NCBI RefSeq assembly: GCF_001640805.2
Contig: NW_026115916.1
Location: 154,292 to 218,291, forward strand
Direction: 5' to 3'
Length of the DNA: 64,000 nt
DNA from: Lates calcarifer
Taxonomy: Eukaryota; Chordata; Actinopteri; Centropomidae
The notes beneath the pieces are model-generated. The model saw only the letters and a program-made list of their open reading frames with translations, was not told the DNA's origin and did not search any database. Below, one piece after another: positions 38,401 through 50,008 of the stretch; within the stretch, counting starts at the first letter, position 1, and every line of letters starts with the position of its first letter. The position numbers and the translations under genes are program-made.

Positions 38401-41400
38401 TTATATGATGTTGAACTGAATATTTTGGGTTTGGACAAAACAAAACACTTTGTTACATCACTGTGGGAAACTATGAAGAGCACTTTTCACATTTTCTGCT
38501 GTTTTACAGACAAAATGTTTCACTGATTCATCAGAGAATAACTGACAGATGAATCGATGATAAAAATAAATAACATCAAATGTCACGGAGCACATTAAAA
38601 ACCCTGTTTTGAATCTGTTGCTCTGCACATAGAATAGTAAATATATATTTATCTAATCATACAAACAGAAAGCCCCAGGACATGGTCTCCAGCTCAGACC
38701 AAACTCCAGCTCTTTATTAAGTTACTAAATGAATACTGAAGCTGTGGATCATAGACAGGACCTCCAGCTCAGAGTGAAGGTACTGACCCTGAGATGGAGG
38801 CAGCTCCTGGGGAAGAGGCTCCAGAGAGACTCCGGGAGGAGGGATGGGCAGACGGACTCCCAGGTACTGCAGGTCTATGGCCAGAGTCGGATCCAGCAGG
38901 TTCATCTTCAGACCCACTGAGAACAAACACAGAGCAGTCGTCACCTGGAGGAGTGGAGGTTTAACCTTCTGCTGCTTTGTATAGTTAAAATGTTTGTTGA
39001 TACAGGTCTGACAGCACGACAACAGAAAACATCCCGCTGAATGTTCCTGTTGTTTAAACTGACTGTAGATCGTATTTGTACGAACCTTCCTGCAGCACAG
39101 GATGAATGACCTGTTTGTGTTTCATCAGCTTCAGGTCTCTGAGGAGGATCTGCTCACAGGCAGAGATGCTCTGCTCCAGACTCTCTGCTGGAAACCAACA
39201 CGTTTTAATTAAACAGACATTTTCATTTACGTAAATAAGACGTATCAGAGATCATCTGTTACCCTAGCTTAGCACAAACAGTGGAGGCAGGGGGAAACTT
39301 GTAGCAAGCAGACAGTAGCATGTAGACAGCAAACCGCTAGCATAATCAACATTACAGGTGGTAGATATTATAGCAGTTACAAACAGTTAGCATATCTGGT
39401 GTAATGGTAGCTGCTTGTAGCATAATTACTAAGCATTAGCCTCTAAGACCAGTTACCCCTGGGACCTGTTTGCGACTAATTTCTCTTAAGTTTCCAATTC
39501 CAAGTACGTAATATAAAGTTAGCGTCTAGGTCTTTTTAATTTAAAGTTAGCATCTAGTTTCTGTTAGCATGTGAGGCCTGAAGCTTCAAGTTAACTTCTA
39601 GATCACGTTAGCTTTGAGTTCCCGTAGGAGTTAGTGCCTAGGTCCTGTTAGCTACTAGCTCCTATTAGCTTAGAGTTAGTTTTTAGGAAAGTCCTTTCTT
39701 TTTACATCTCTGTGTCTAGATACTGTTAGCATTAGCTACTTCCAGTTAGCTTACAAACAGCTTCTGGCTCCTTTTAGCTGAAAGTTAGCTTTTAAGTCCC
39801 ACCATCTTAATATTGCTTCCTCTTTCCTGTTAGCTCAGGGTTAGCTTGTGGTTCCTGGTACCTCAGAGTTAGCCTTTAGTCCCCATTAGGACCAGATTTT
39901 GTGTCTTGCTCATGTAAACATGGTAGAAATCAACTAAACCAGCTAATTACAGAGTAGAAAGGTGATTATCTTGTTAGCTAACTGGATACAATAAGCAATG
40001 CCAACTTCGACACATATAAAGCTGTTGGTTGATGGATGTTTTCAAACATGGTCTGACTGTAGTAACATGATAGTCAATGTTCCCCCTAATTTTCATGTGT
40101 CTGAGCATACACACAAACTCCCTGAGAATTCCTTGGACCACTGTGAGCAACATCAGACGTGCACACTGTAATTTTATGTGCTACATAGTTTTGCTGTGCG
40201 CAGAGAAAGCGGGAGCAGTGCGCGATTGCGCAGGTGCGCAGCTTAGAGGAAACATTGGTGATAGGCATGTTGTCACCTCTCTCAGGTGTGTCAGCAGGTT
40301 GTGTCAGGTGATCTTCAGGTGTCGCCTGAGGTTGTGTGACTGTTCCTTCAGAGGAGTCTGCGATGTGAAGTTTGAGGGCCTCCTGAAATATGAGGTTCAG
40401 TTTTTAATTTAATGTACATAAGTTATTTTTAATTAGACACAACATTCTTAACAATCACATTAACGATGGCTTTGTTCCGAAATCATTACAATGCAATTAC
40501 AATTACTGTAATTAGTGACACCTGTGAAAAATGCGTTCAGCTTATAGACGGGTTTAAAGGAAAAAACAGAACGAGAATGAGAAAACCAACCTGTAAAAGG
40601 TGCAAAATGTTCATTATCCCAAAAAGGAAACCTCAGACCTGGTCAGAGGCAGATCTGTGGATTTTCTATGGTGCTAAGTACTGAAAGGTTCAGACAGCTC
40701 TCACAGTTACTGAGGAGCTGCAGACTGATGGAAAATGTATAACCATATAACATGTGGCTGATCAGTAAAGCTGACACCTCTGCGTTGTGTTGATGATTTG
40801 GGACTTTCACAGAAAGAAAAGAAAAATGTGCTGCATATAAATTTACTTCTAAAAAATACTGGCTACCATAAAGTTTTCCGTGTAAATATTAAGGGTCTGT
40901 ACTTTCTGCTCCCCAGCTGTGTGCTGACTCTCAACAGTTTCTACAAAAAGTTCACACAGCTAATATGAAGTTTGTCTTGAGTGGAACTTTACCAGGCTTT
41001 AATCTCTTTTTTCTTTCTTCTTTGGCTCATCTTTCCTATTAAGTTCTATATCAGACTCTGAACCTGAACCACCTCAAGGCTGGACATGTCTATTTCTCTA
41101 CAGAGAGCATAGATATTTAGCCATATCGATTTCAAAAACTCAGCCATTTTTAATATTGTCAGTTTAAGATTAAATTGAGAGAACAAACTTTGAAATGTGG
41201 AAGTTGAAATGTCTGGAGTAACAGGCTGATAAATGAGCTACATAAGACTTAACTAAGATTCAAATAACAGTTCAAAACATAACCCACTTAATTCAAAACT
41301 AGACTTTAGGTTTTGGTCCAACAGATACATGAGATTTGAGCCTTTAAACTTTAAACTACTAAACTATGGTTTCATTTACTGATAAACACCTGCCTAGATA

Positions 41401-44400
41401 TTGGGTGAGGTGTTTCTAAGATAAGATACTCCTTTATTAGTCCCACAATGGGGAAATTTACAATCTATAGTTATTAAGTTATTTCTAACTGCTGATTCGA
41501 CCCGTCATCCATCTGTCATACCTTCGTGGTGTGTTTTGGGCTTGAGCCACAAAGTTTCCAGGTTCTCTTTATTTAAAATTACATAAAATGTAGACGTCCT
41601 GAGAAACATATTGTGCTATGAACAAATAACTGGGACATGACAACCTTTAGTTTTACCTTTGACGTGAACGAGATAAATAACTGCTCCTCCACTTCCTCCA
41701 GGTTAGGCTGCATGCTAATGTAGGTGGAGTCATCAATCTTCTGATCCATATCCAGCTTGGTAAGCTTTCGGCGCCGAGACGACTTCTTGCGCTTGCAGGG
41801 TTTGATGGTTGGGATTGGTTGAACTTGCTGAGAAGGCTCATGTGCGTTTGCTTCTACTGTAGTGGGAGGTGGGAGGGTAACAGCCACCACTTCAGTGTTA
41901 GAAAACTCCACCCCCATCCCAAGGTCATCATTGGTGGAGAAAAAGTGCACGAGGTCCGTGAGTGAAGGTGTTGGTGATAATCCATCTCCATCTAATGAAG
42001 AAAAGGTTGGAGACAGTGGCAACTGGAGCGTGAGGGGGGACAGTTCTCCTGGGAAAGGCAGCGACTGTTCGTTCTCTTGAAATGATGGAGCAGAATCAGG
42101 GGGAGGTGTGGATGTGTCCAGAGACTGTTGTTCAGGGTTTGAGGGAGTCAGGGAAGGCAACAAAGGTGGTGTGATAGACGGTAAAGGAAGAGCCTGTGAT
42201 GTGGGCTGAAATGTTGAGAACGAAGCATCTATGTACGGTTCAGGTAGAGGTAACACTGTATGCCATTTAAACACAGATGCGGTAGAGTCTTCACTTTGTG
42301 GTAACTCTTCAGGAGGTACTGGTTGTGGAGTTGGTTCACATGTAGTGGAGTCAAGTTCTAAAGCTAACGAGGCAGGCAGGGGAGGTAAAGGTTCTGGAGA
42401 GCTCGCAGGTGACAAAGGCTCAAAGCCAAAAGAAGAACACTCTGGGTCCGGAAGCAAAGAATCAGACTTCCTGGTGGGGGAGTCTAAAGGTAGTGTGGAA
42501 GACTCAGTGATGGTTGGTGTTTGTGGTGAGTTCAGGGCAGGTAACACTGTGTCAAAGGGTGGTGACAAAACGGGGGACACAGAAGAGGTAGCAAGAGTTG
42601 ATGAAATGGTGGATTTAGTTGTCCCAAGGGTACAAGATGGCTGATCTGAGTTGGGTAGCACAGGAGTACCATCTGGTATTGTCAGGTCTGAGCCTGGGCC
42701 TTCAGAAACTAAAACGGAGGCCAAGTGACCCTCTGTTCTTGGTCCCTTTAGTTCTAAACATGATGGATTGGGAGCATTAGGGGTTGTTTCAACTACTTGT
42801 CCTGTGACATTCGAAATCATTTCACTTGGATGAACATCTGCACCAGTACACCCAGAGGCCTGGTTGTCAGATTTTGTAACATCACCAGTGAGATCCGTTG
42901 AGGGACCGGTTGCATTGCTGCTGTGATTAGAAGGCAAACATGCAGAAGCTGCAGCAGAACTCAGTGATCCAGAGGGAGAATCTGATGGGTGTGCTGGGGG
43001 AGGAGAGTCCAGCTTGCTCTTGGCCTTTTTAGATTTTGTTGAATGCTGCTTCAAAAAAAGGGCAAGGGCTGGCAGAGGTAGAGGTGCTGGCCGTTTATGC
43101 TGCTTTACATTCACCTCTGATGGAGCTTCAGGTTTGGGCTGGTGGTCTGAGTCCACATGTGAGTTCTGGGACACCACTGGAGAAGAAACATTATTGACCT
43201 CATCTGTCCTAAAACTGCCCTTGCAGTTCGGTGAATTCAAAAGGTGCTTGTCCTCCTTAATTTTCCTTCCTCTTTCCTCTAAAAAAGTGTCACTTTTGTT
43301 TGCAGGTGACGTTTCACCTTGTGTTTTCACAGATACACTGTCTTTCTCAGGGACATCCTCTCTGTTACTCTTCAGTGCTGTGGTTTTAGTGTTTATTAGC
43401 TCAGTTCTGTGAGAGGTGATGCCAAGTTGCTCCAGGTTACATCGCTGTAGTGACACGTGAGCCTCCCGAATAAGTTCAGAAAATAACTTCTGAGCAGGAC
43501 GTGAGCTGCTGCTGCAGAAAATACAAACATCACATTAGTGAAACACTGGAGAACTTAACTCTGACATTCGTACTAAACTCTTGATGAACATTACATTAAG
43601 TTACACACTCAAATAAATGTCAGCATCAACTGGTGCTGCAAATTTATACCCTCATTAGCCAATTACAGCCAGGCCTCATGCCTCATGTTTGGTACTACCC
43701 CCCCCCCCCCCCACCTTCACACATAAGCCCTTTAACACTAGAGGCACAACAGGGTGCCATTTATAATAAATAGATCTTACAAATATTTTGCTGCCACTCA
43801 CAATTCAAGACGTTTCAGCATGACCTAGCGAAGCTGACAAAGGTTCAACTTTATCCAAACATTCTGATGTGCAGGTGACAACCAAGATATAACCAATCAC
43901 ACTTGGGAAACAAAAGGCAGTGTTAGCAGCTATGCCATTAGTGCCACCTCAACTGAGTGAAGGTTCTTCAAACAAATTTTGGAAAAGCTAATTGTCGCAC
44001 AGTCAACAGTTTTTCTATTTAATATCATATAACGTCACCAAGCTACTGAGATTTGGCAAATGAGTGATGTTGTTCTGCGCTAGTAGAATGTCAACAGGAA
44101 AAAATAACCCTAACCCTAAACCAGAGGTGGATATGTAAATTACATGCCAGATTCTAAAACATACTCGCGAGCTGAAGGTTGTATGTGAAAATAAGGCATT
44201 AGTGAAGATAAGCAAAGATACCCATCACTGTGCACATTTTGTGGACAACTGGTAAGGCACTAATTCAAACCCATTTGAAAGCAAAAACACTGGGTGTAAA
44301 CTGGGCAAAAGTTTTTATATATACGTAGCCACATTTGGTGAAAGGCAAAGGAAGTACAAAAGATGCAGGACCTAACTAAACACAATCAGGTCATAAGGTG

Positions 44401-45644
44401 CATAGCCATGAAAGTGTATTTTAATGTGTTCTGAAATATGCAGATGGACACTTATAGGAAGCTGACCTTCATTCTTTTGCCCTATTGTGTGTTGGTGTGT
44501 GCGTGGTGTGTTCTCTGTCAAAGTGGAACTCTTACCATGAACTCTCTTCTGGAACCTTGGCAGCTGACTGATCTTTGTTTGGAGTGGAATTTTTCTGGAA
44601 GTCACCTGACACCAAAGGTTTAAAGTCTGCTGCTTTTGAGCTTCGAGGTTTATGGTTTGCGAGCAAAGACTTCAAGCTCTTCTTCACAGGATGCTGCTTG
44701 TTAGTTGTCGTGCCTCCATCTTTGTGTGAGTCTTTGCCAGAGTTCAATTTTAGTTTCAGGCCCCACGAACTGGACCCATCCTCCTTCAATCCTTTAACAA
44801 ATGGGTTGTAGTCAACTTTCAGCTGAGCAAACCGTGAGTTCTGGTAGGCAGTAACCGCCATAAACTCAGTCTGGGGAAAAGTGAATGTGACGACACCAGG
44901 ACCTTGTAGCTTTATGTCTTTAGCAGCTTTGTCAGTTTGGACTACATGCAGTCGTGGCATGTAGCAGTGCAGCGGGTGCAGGATTGTGTTCCCCTCTTGG
45001 TCTGAAATATTGTTTGTGAGCTTCAGTTTGTAAAAGGACACTGGATTCTGCATCCAGTGTTGACCTGTCGATGGGGACTCTGGATGAGCGAATGGTTGAC
45101 TCTTTACATGACATTCTGCTTTCCCAGCAACTTGCCAGCTCTTGCCAGTCCACTTGTAACGACTGTGGTCTAAGGGTTGAATGTCCATGATCAAAGAATA
45201 CTTCCTAGATGGCTGCAAGCCAGAGATGTGGAAGCGGCAGTAAGGGAACATCCTGCTGCCTTGTTTAGTCAGAATCATCTCTGTTTTGCATCTGAAGAAT
45301 TCGTTCCACATACTGTTGTTGTCCAGTGTCACTCTGATGCCTCTGCAGATGCTATCAGGTGACAGGTTTTCTGACTGAGGGTTTGAACTGGTTGGATGTT
45401 TCACAGCAGGAAGTTCAGCAGTAGTCCTGACGGCTTCCTTCAATGGGTACATGTTGGGTTTACCCATCACACCTGCCTCCTCATTGGTCACAGGGGTGCT
45501 TCGTTCCATCCCACCTTCGCTCGCCTTCCCTGGTTTAGGAACAACAAAGCATGCAGGTGGATGGCTGGCTGCAGGTGCTGCTGCAGGGGTGGTTGCCCCT
45601 TCGTGATGGAACACCATGCCTTTCTGCTTCTTCTTAGAAGCCAT
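28798..45644 (-). CDS. MGA: MGA, MAX dimerization protein with T-box and bHLH-zipper (27 coding exons; one frameshift)
   Basis: Coding exons, 5' to 3': 45644-44536, 43511-41657, 40382-40277, 39187-39086, 38916-38788, 38268-38146, 37877-37057, 36705-36432, 36219-36092, 36001-35927, 35624-35546, 35471-35131, 34568-34296, 34168-33895, 33692-33507, 33426-33160, 33075-32404, 32309-32193, 32099-31988, 31850-31711, 31623-31532, 30907-30799, 30718-30607, 30533-30114, 29950-29813, 29731-29651, 29462-28798. The sum is 8800 nt, one base more than a multiple of three; the extra base lies in the G7 run at 32603-32609, and without it the protein is about 2932 aa (human about 3065). The first ATG (MASKKK) is at 45644. 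Domains: T-box, LDEYLENEGKL block, Cys-rich block, HLH region, C-terminal WRPMP motif. MGA dimerises with MAX and scaffolds the PRC1.6 repressor complex in the nucleus. Many small junctions agree in phase; the acceptor of exon 2 is ambiguous among three CAGs. Confidence 0.95.
30114..30907 (-). CDS. MGA: MGA exons 22-24: second HLH/zipper-like module without a canonical basic region
   Basis: Exon 22 (30907-30799) encodes TMVEARSVSAAFRSLSSVM, loop and CSKRRLLEQ; exon 23 (30718-30607) encodes ARQQIQTMQTEMVRLKSLK and NQQRNTYIREISQRSG; exon 24 starts KSEQRVLRKLQHLSSKQKK. From memory, the interval from the SK at the end of the loop to the SGK after the zipper is 47 residues both here and in the human MGA bHLHZ domain, and the IRE-IS-x-x-SGK-E-x-x-VL-KL block matches human IRKVSSLSGKTEEVVLKKL. 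Two exons of acidic linker separate it from the first module. Confidence 0.75.
31205..31270. repeat. Retroposon tail-like fragment in MGA intron
   Basis: GACTTTATTGATCCC, CTCTGGGATGACTCCCTCTG and GGGAAATTAAG follow each other, the same motif pair as at 27262. It is preceded by a short ATTGATTCAATG tandem repeat (31135-31200). Confidence 0.55.
31988..32309 (-). CDS. MGA: MGA exons 18-19: first HLH module, canonical basic region
   Basis: Exon 18 (32309-32193) encodes RHNALERRRRIRIQQLFDGL, a classic Myc/Max-type basic region (H, E, R-R) and helix 1. Exon 19 (32099-31988) encodes helix 2 (KKAVQVIQELR) and a basic heptad-like extension. Exon 18 is 117 nt with phase 0 at both ends, so it could be skipped without changing frame, which would delete the DNA-contacting region. 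It follows an acidic exon containing VVDLVESSSGETENSSDFG. Confidence 0.9.
34690..34800. repeat. Dispersed repeat fragment (tacttgtactttac family)
   Basis: Contains GATACTTGGACTTTACTTGA, GTATTTCCATTTAATGTTAC and CCTTTACTTCACTACGTC segments, as at 14880, in MGA intron 12. Confidence 0.6.
36432..37877 (-). CDS. MGA: MGA LDEYLENEGKL exon and cysteine-rich exon
   Basis: Exon 7 (37877-37057) carries SAFCSDMLDEYLENEGKL and RSTSYVRTLDSVLKK, which are near-identical in vertebrate MGA proteins. Exon 8 (36705-36432) carries paired cysteine motifs FCRLGCVCSSL and CGRPSCMFGCSCLK, likely a metal-binding fold and probably the conserved block listed in Pfam as DUF4801. It ends in a run of arginines before the unusual one-base phase. 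Confidence 0.9.
39250..39960. repeat. GTTAGC-rich degenerate repeat in MGA intron 3
   Basis: About 700 bases in which GTTAGC, TTAGCT and related 6-mers recur every 15-40 bases among diverged filler (for example CTTTTAGCTGAAAGTTAGCT). No coding potential. Same core motif as the GCTAAC arrays in MAPKBP1 introns. Confidence 0.55.
41410..41465. repeat. Retroposon tail-like fragment in MGA intron
   Basis: AAGATACTCCTTTATTAGTC followed by CCACAATGGGGAAATTTAC, the same tail motif as at 27262, close to the 3' side of the long Ser/Pro exon. Confidence 0.55.
41657..43511 (-). CDS. MGA: MGA exon 2 (coding): Ser/Pro/Thr-rich region
   Basis: 1855 nt of one open frame, rich in Ser, Pro and Thr with little recognisable structure. 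It ends in a basic patch (KPCKRKKSSRRRK) and EEVEEQLFISFTSK, which matches the conserved LFVSFESK block in human MGA as I remember it. Three consecutive CAG triplets at the acceptor allow one- or two-codon variation. Confidence 0.9.
44536..45644 (-). CDS. MGA: MGA exon 1 (coding): T-box DNA-binding domain
   Basis: The T-box spans about residues 103-286, with conserved blocks VTLDNNSMWNEF, GRMFPYCR-like SRMFPYCRFHISGL, HPESPSTGQHWM, VSFYKLKLTNN, TFTFPQTEFMAVTAYQN and KVDYNPFVKG. In mammals the MGA T-box binds brachyury-type half-sites. The whole domain is carried in a single exon of 1109 coding nt. A GTG 39 codons-worth upstream extends the open frame, but the first ATG is MASKKK, and a splice acceptor at about 45723 marks a 5'UTR start to this exon. 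Confidence 0.96.
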
Positions 45645-48299
45645 GAACGGGTCCCAGACATCTAAAGGACTGGGAGATCCCACTTTTTACACATTTGTAC
45701 AACGCATCAAGGCAGCATCCTGAAACACAAAAGTGAGAAACTTGTATAATGTATTTTTTACACTGGGCACATTTTCAGAGCTTTCTGGTTAAATCGCAAA
45801 AGTTCTTCAATAAAGAACTACAGAGTTAACTGAGTCATATTACAGGGTAAAAATATTGATCTCAAGCTTGTGTGTGGAGTGGATCTGAGCTGTGAAATCG
45901 AGAGTTCACAGTTACTGCATTGTAAGAAATTCATGTAACCACTGTAGCTACACCACAGTTACAAACTGCAGCTGAAGTATGCTTCCTCCAAAATGTAACT
46001 TGGAGCTACAGCAGCTACAAAGACACCACACAAAGACAACAACTGTGACTGTCAGCATGGGCTGTTTGGATCTTCACCTACAGATTTCTGAAACCAGTTG
46101 AGATTTTTCTGCATGGTAACAGTCTTCTGTTCAATAATGAGGCAGAGTGAATCTTGCCATCGGCACTCTTTATGACAAAGTAAATGAAAAAATGTAAACA
46201 CAGATACTAACTGGTACATGACAGAAGCTTAATGCGTCCTGGTAACCTGTGAGCGATCCACCAGTGAACAATAACTACAACCTTTACTGCATCTGTGACA
46301 GGACAGCTGAAAGAACTGCTGTTAACTCTTCTATCAAATATAAATCCAGCTCAAACCACAACAATCAAAATTAAAACAGCACCATAGCTGCTGGATTAAC
46401 AATAAACAACACTACAGCTCAACCTTTCCCTTTTACGTTCATTATTATTGTGTGATTTTCAGTGGTGGAAGAAGTATTCAGATCCTTCAAATGAAGTAAA
46501 AGGACCACACAGTAACACAAACACTAACAGATGGAGGCAGTGGTATTCCAGCAGCTCCCAGTAAAATCCCTCTTTTTGTCAATGGAGTCTGGTAGAGATA
46601 TATAGAGATGTTTCTGGTTAAACTAAAAGGATCTGACTCTTTAATAAAAAGCTCTGTCTCTGTAGGAATCCTATCATGTTATCAGACTCTGAGAAGAACA
46701 ATCTGAGTCTGTCAGAGACAAAAACCAGAACTTTAATGGACAGACTTTGTCATGAACAATTGATCGTTGGATTACATTCTATTGGATTACATTACAGCAG
46801 CTGTTCACTGGTACTGATCAATACTGCACAGATACTATAGAGTTTTGCACCAATCAATCATTTACACCCAGAAACATGGAAAATAAAACCCATTTTAGGC
46901 AGAACATGAACAGTTTGCAGAAGCCTTTACTTTAATGTTGGCGTTCAGTTCATGTTGAAAATCTAACAACCTCCAGTAGTTTATGTAACGAGCCTGTGCA
47001 GCAGTTTCTGTTCTATGTGCAGATCAGTTTGTTAATGTGTTTGATGTGAATGATGAAGTGACAGGAGTTTATGAACTGAATGATGGTTTATGCTGCTATG
47101 AGTTGGTGAAGATGCATTTTACCTCGATTTAACATTACAGACAGTGTTTCATACAAATGTTCAAGTCACACAAAATTCAAGAGTAACTGTGGTGTGGTGT
47201 ATCCTCCATCTTATTCCTCTGGGTGACATGTTCCGTCATCATCACAAACACACACAATCATGCTGAACACGCTACAGCACCAAATATGGATTAATCCGCC
47301 ACTGAAAATAGTCCCAAACTAATGCACTATTTCCTCCAGTTTGATTAAAAAAAACTACAGTGAGCAGCTGCTTTAGGAAACTACCGAGCCTTTAAAAATA
47401 AACCCATATATCTGAGAGCCGTTTTTACAGAGGGGTTGAAGCTGAGAGCCACAGGTAGGGAAGAGATGGACAACATGTTGTTGGTTTAGCTCTGCAGATG
47501 GGATCTGTTGATGCGTGATGACATGAGACTCACTGATTGAAATACACTGCAAAATCCATTAATCTCAGCTGAGAAAACAGAAACCTTTAAACCTCTACCT
47601 GCCCAGTGTTACACTTGTGATTTAATATCTGTCCTTCTGTCTCCATTTTACAGACATGTTGATGGTTCGCTGATAGTTCTTCACCAGCTGCTTTGTTTTA
47701 AAGACCCAGCAGAAGTTTCCAAAAATGACGACCAGATTATTGACACAGTACACCAAACCAGTCTCAGTGATTCCGGTGGGAGTCTGCCTAGCATAACGTT
47801 CACAGCCTACACAACACAAACAGACACTAGAGTTCCATCGTCACATTTCAGTCTTGGGTCTTTTACATGTTCAGGGGCTCCGTTGTGTCTTGACCTGTCC
47901 ACACCTGGACCCAGATAAACAGACAAATCAGTGTTAAAGCGACACTTGGCAGCTCAGTGAGCTGTAGTCAGCGTCTACAGCAGAAACACTAACTAAGACC
48001 TTGATGAAAGAAGCTGGACTCAGTGTTTTTATACCTGCAGACCCTGATTATTACTAATAATTCTCCATGATGCATGCATGAACTGATCTGGTACCATTTA
48101 CCAGCAGAGTGGAAACTTAACCTGATGAAAAACCTGATCAGTTTGACGAAATGAAGGAACGTATTGATCCTATAACAGTCAATAACCGTGTCCGACCAGT
48201 TCCATCCTGTAGCAGAGGACGCATTAACCTGCACGTGATGGTGACAGAGTGGAGTTAGCCTAGCAGCAGCAGCAGGCCTGAGGCTGAGCCCCGTCATGG
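45645..48299. other. MGA 5' intron/5' flank, no gene recognised
   Basis: This interval separates the first coding exon from the CpG-rich promoter and is best read as the MGA first intron. On the minus strand at 47822-47622 an open frame preceded by an acceptor-like TTGTGTAG contains a hydrophobic stretch (GLVYCVNNLVVIFGNFCWVF) and ends in a stop. I do not recognise it, and no partner exon was found, so I do not call it a gene. A dispersed repeat piece lies at 46459-46530. Confidence 0.4.
46459..46530. repeat. Terminal fragment of a hAT-like dispersed repeat
   Basis: CAGTGGTGGAAGAAGTATTC with the following ATCCTTCAAATGAAGTAAAA is the recognisable end of a very common fish repeat. It shares segments with five other pieces in the window. 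Confidence 0.6.
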
Positions 48300-48319
48300 C
48301 TGCCCATTAAACTCTGCCT

Positions 48320-49210
48320 GTGCCGAGCCTCTACACCACGTGCTCTGATAACGGCACACGGATTACCTTCGGCATGCGCGAACACATCGAGTATTTCGAC
48401 GGTATAACGTTAATCCGAGCGTTACCGTCTGTTTTTCCGTCGAACGCGCCTCATCACCGACATCGGGAATGTTTTCTAACTGAGGAGGGAAAACAGCACG
48501 CGGTGTCCTTCACTGTAACGTCATCATCCGTCCCGCTGCTCCGTCGTACTGCGCAGCCTCGGCCGCCATCTTGCTGCCGCCACCTGTTTCAAAACTCGTC
48601 CCGGTACCTCGAGCACCGACGCCGGAGGATCTGCTGTCCGTTATCTGCCGGGACGACCGTGTGGTGCCCTCAGTAAACCTACCTCTGCTCCCGGAACAGT
48701 TTACTGGAGTGTTTAACGGGTGTGGAGGACGCCGCCATGACAGAGACAGAGCGCGGGTTCTCTGTAGTTTTACAGAACACTGAGATTTAACGGAGAAACG
48801 GGTTCGTGATACTGGCGGGAATGTGTCTGGGAAACCATTTCCTGTGTGGACCGGGCTGATACCGGCTCCGTTAACGAGAGAGTTTAACCAGCGATCGGTT
48901 TATTTGAAGGATAAAGCAGAGTTCAGTCCGTGTTTACCGGCAGCGGTGAAACCGTTAACTTCGGCTGTGGTCGTGAAGTCGCTTCGATTCGCCTCGTCTG
49001 TCTCGGTGATCGGTGTTTAACGGACTCCGTCGGTTTAAATGTGTTTGTGTCGCATTACTGTCCTCAGAGCTGATGTTTCAGCCGCCATGTTGGGTGTGAG
49101 GTGGTTATCTGTGGGTGGAGGACACGGTCAGACCGACACCACCCGCAGAGAAGAACCACTGACCCCCGTCTGTAAACACAGAGCGGCCGCCATGATGGAG
49201 CTGAACCGAA
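48320..49210 (-). promoter_or_regulatory. MGA: MGA CpG-rich promoter with four YY1-like GCCGCCAT sites
   Basis: The interval is CpG-rich relative to its flanks. GCCGCCAT, the core of the YY1 consensus, occurs at 48562-48569 (full GCCGCCATCTTG), 48731-48738, 49081-49088 and 49186-49193, all on the plus strand, i.e. inverted relative to MGA. A minus-strand donor-like GAG|GTAGGT near 48686 could end the non-coding first exon and join the acceptor at about 45723. The ATGs inside the plus-strand YY1 motifs open short frames (for example at 48737) that I read as by-products of the motif. Confidence 0.55.
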
Positions 49211-49619
49211 CCACAGACAGACAGACAGGGTATAAACAGAGTCCAGGTGAATATTGTTCTTTCTCAGCAGCAAATACTCTGATATTAATGAAACTACTCC
49301 ACAGTAAAAACTAGCGGAGCTGGAAATCACTCATTTAAAGAACCAAACATCTCTGATGTGATGAATCATTTGCATCATGTGACTTTGTCTCTGAGTAACT
49401 GTGATCGGCAGTAATCAGTTAATTATAGAGGAAATCGTCAGCTGAGTAATCCACAATGAGAGTAGTCATTAGTCCTGAACAATCTGCTGCAGTAAACTGA
49501 TGATGACACGTTAATACACCAGTAATAGTAATCTGCTGACATCACGTGAAGTACTGGAACTACTCTGCTTCAAGTCATTTCACTTTATTTTCATTATGAT
49601 ACTTAAAATACTTTTACAT

Positions 49620-49712
49620 AACTAACATTTACAGCGCAGGGCCGAGGAAGTAATGAAGTACTCTGACAGTATCAGTACTTTAAGTACAGAATGTGAATGC
49701 CTCCACCACTGG
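49620..49712. repeat. Dispersed repeat fragment (inverse end)
   Basis: Ends with TACAGAATGTGAATGCCTCC and ACCACTGG, the other end of the 46459-type repeat, again in inverse orientation. Confidence 0.5.
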
Positions 49713-49840
49713 ACACGAGCACAGTTACAGTGACAGTAACAGATTACAGTGACAGATTTTCACGTTCGTCGCTTCAAACCGAGTTTACGGTTTTTATTTA
49801 AATCAATAAACCGCGTTTGAGCCGCAGGTTCGCGAGTTGT

Positions 49841-49851
49841 TGCGCATGCGC
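49841..49851. promoter_or_regulatory. NRF1-type palindrome TGCGCATGCGC
   Basis: A perfect core of the NRF1 consensus lies about 650 bases upstream of the YY1 cluster and just before a (GT)n run at 49901-49935. It may belong to the MGA promoter or to an unrecognised transcript starting nearby. Confidence 0.5.
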
Positions 49852-49894
49852 TGTATAATAAACTGATAATGCTGCGAAATAGCTTCATGTTATT

Positions 49895-49935
<41 letters not shown>

Positions 49936-50008
49936 ATCATATCTCCTCGCAGCGGCAGCTAGCTTAGCTTTAGGCTAACACACGGCTACCAGCTAACAGA
50001 CCAGGTGA

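Noticed and set aside
44104..44119. Telomere-like CCCTAA repeats
   Set aside because: Only about two units; expected by chance in a window this size.
48737..49314. Plus-strand Kozak-like starts (for example MTETERGF and MLGVRWLS frames)
   Set aside because: Each ATG is part of a YY1-type GCCGCCAT motif and the frames are short with no homologue recognised.
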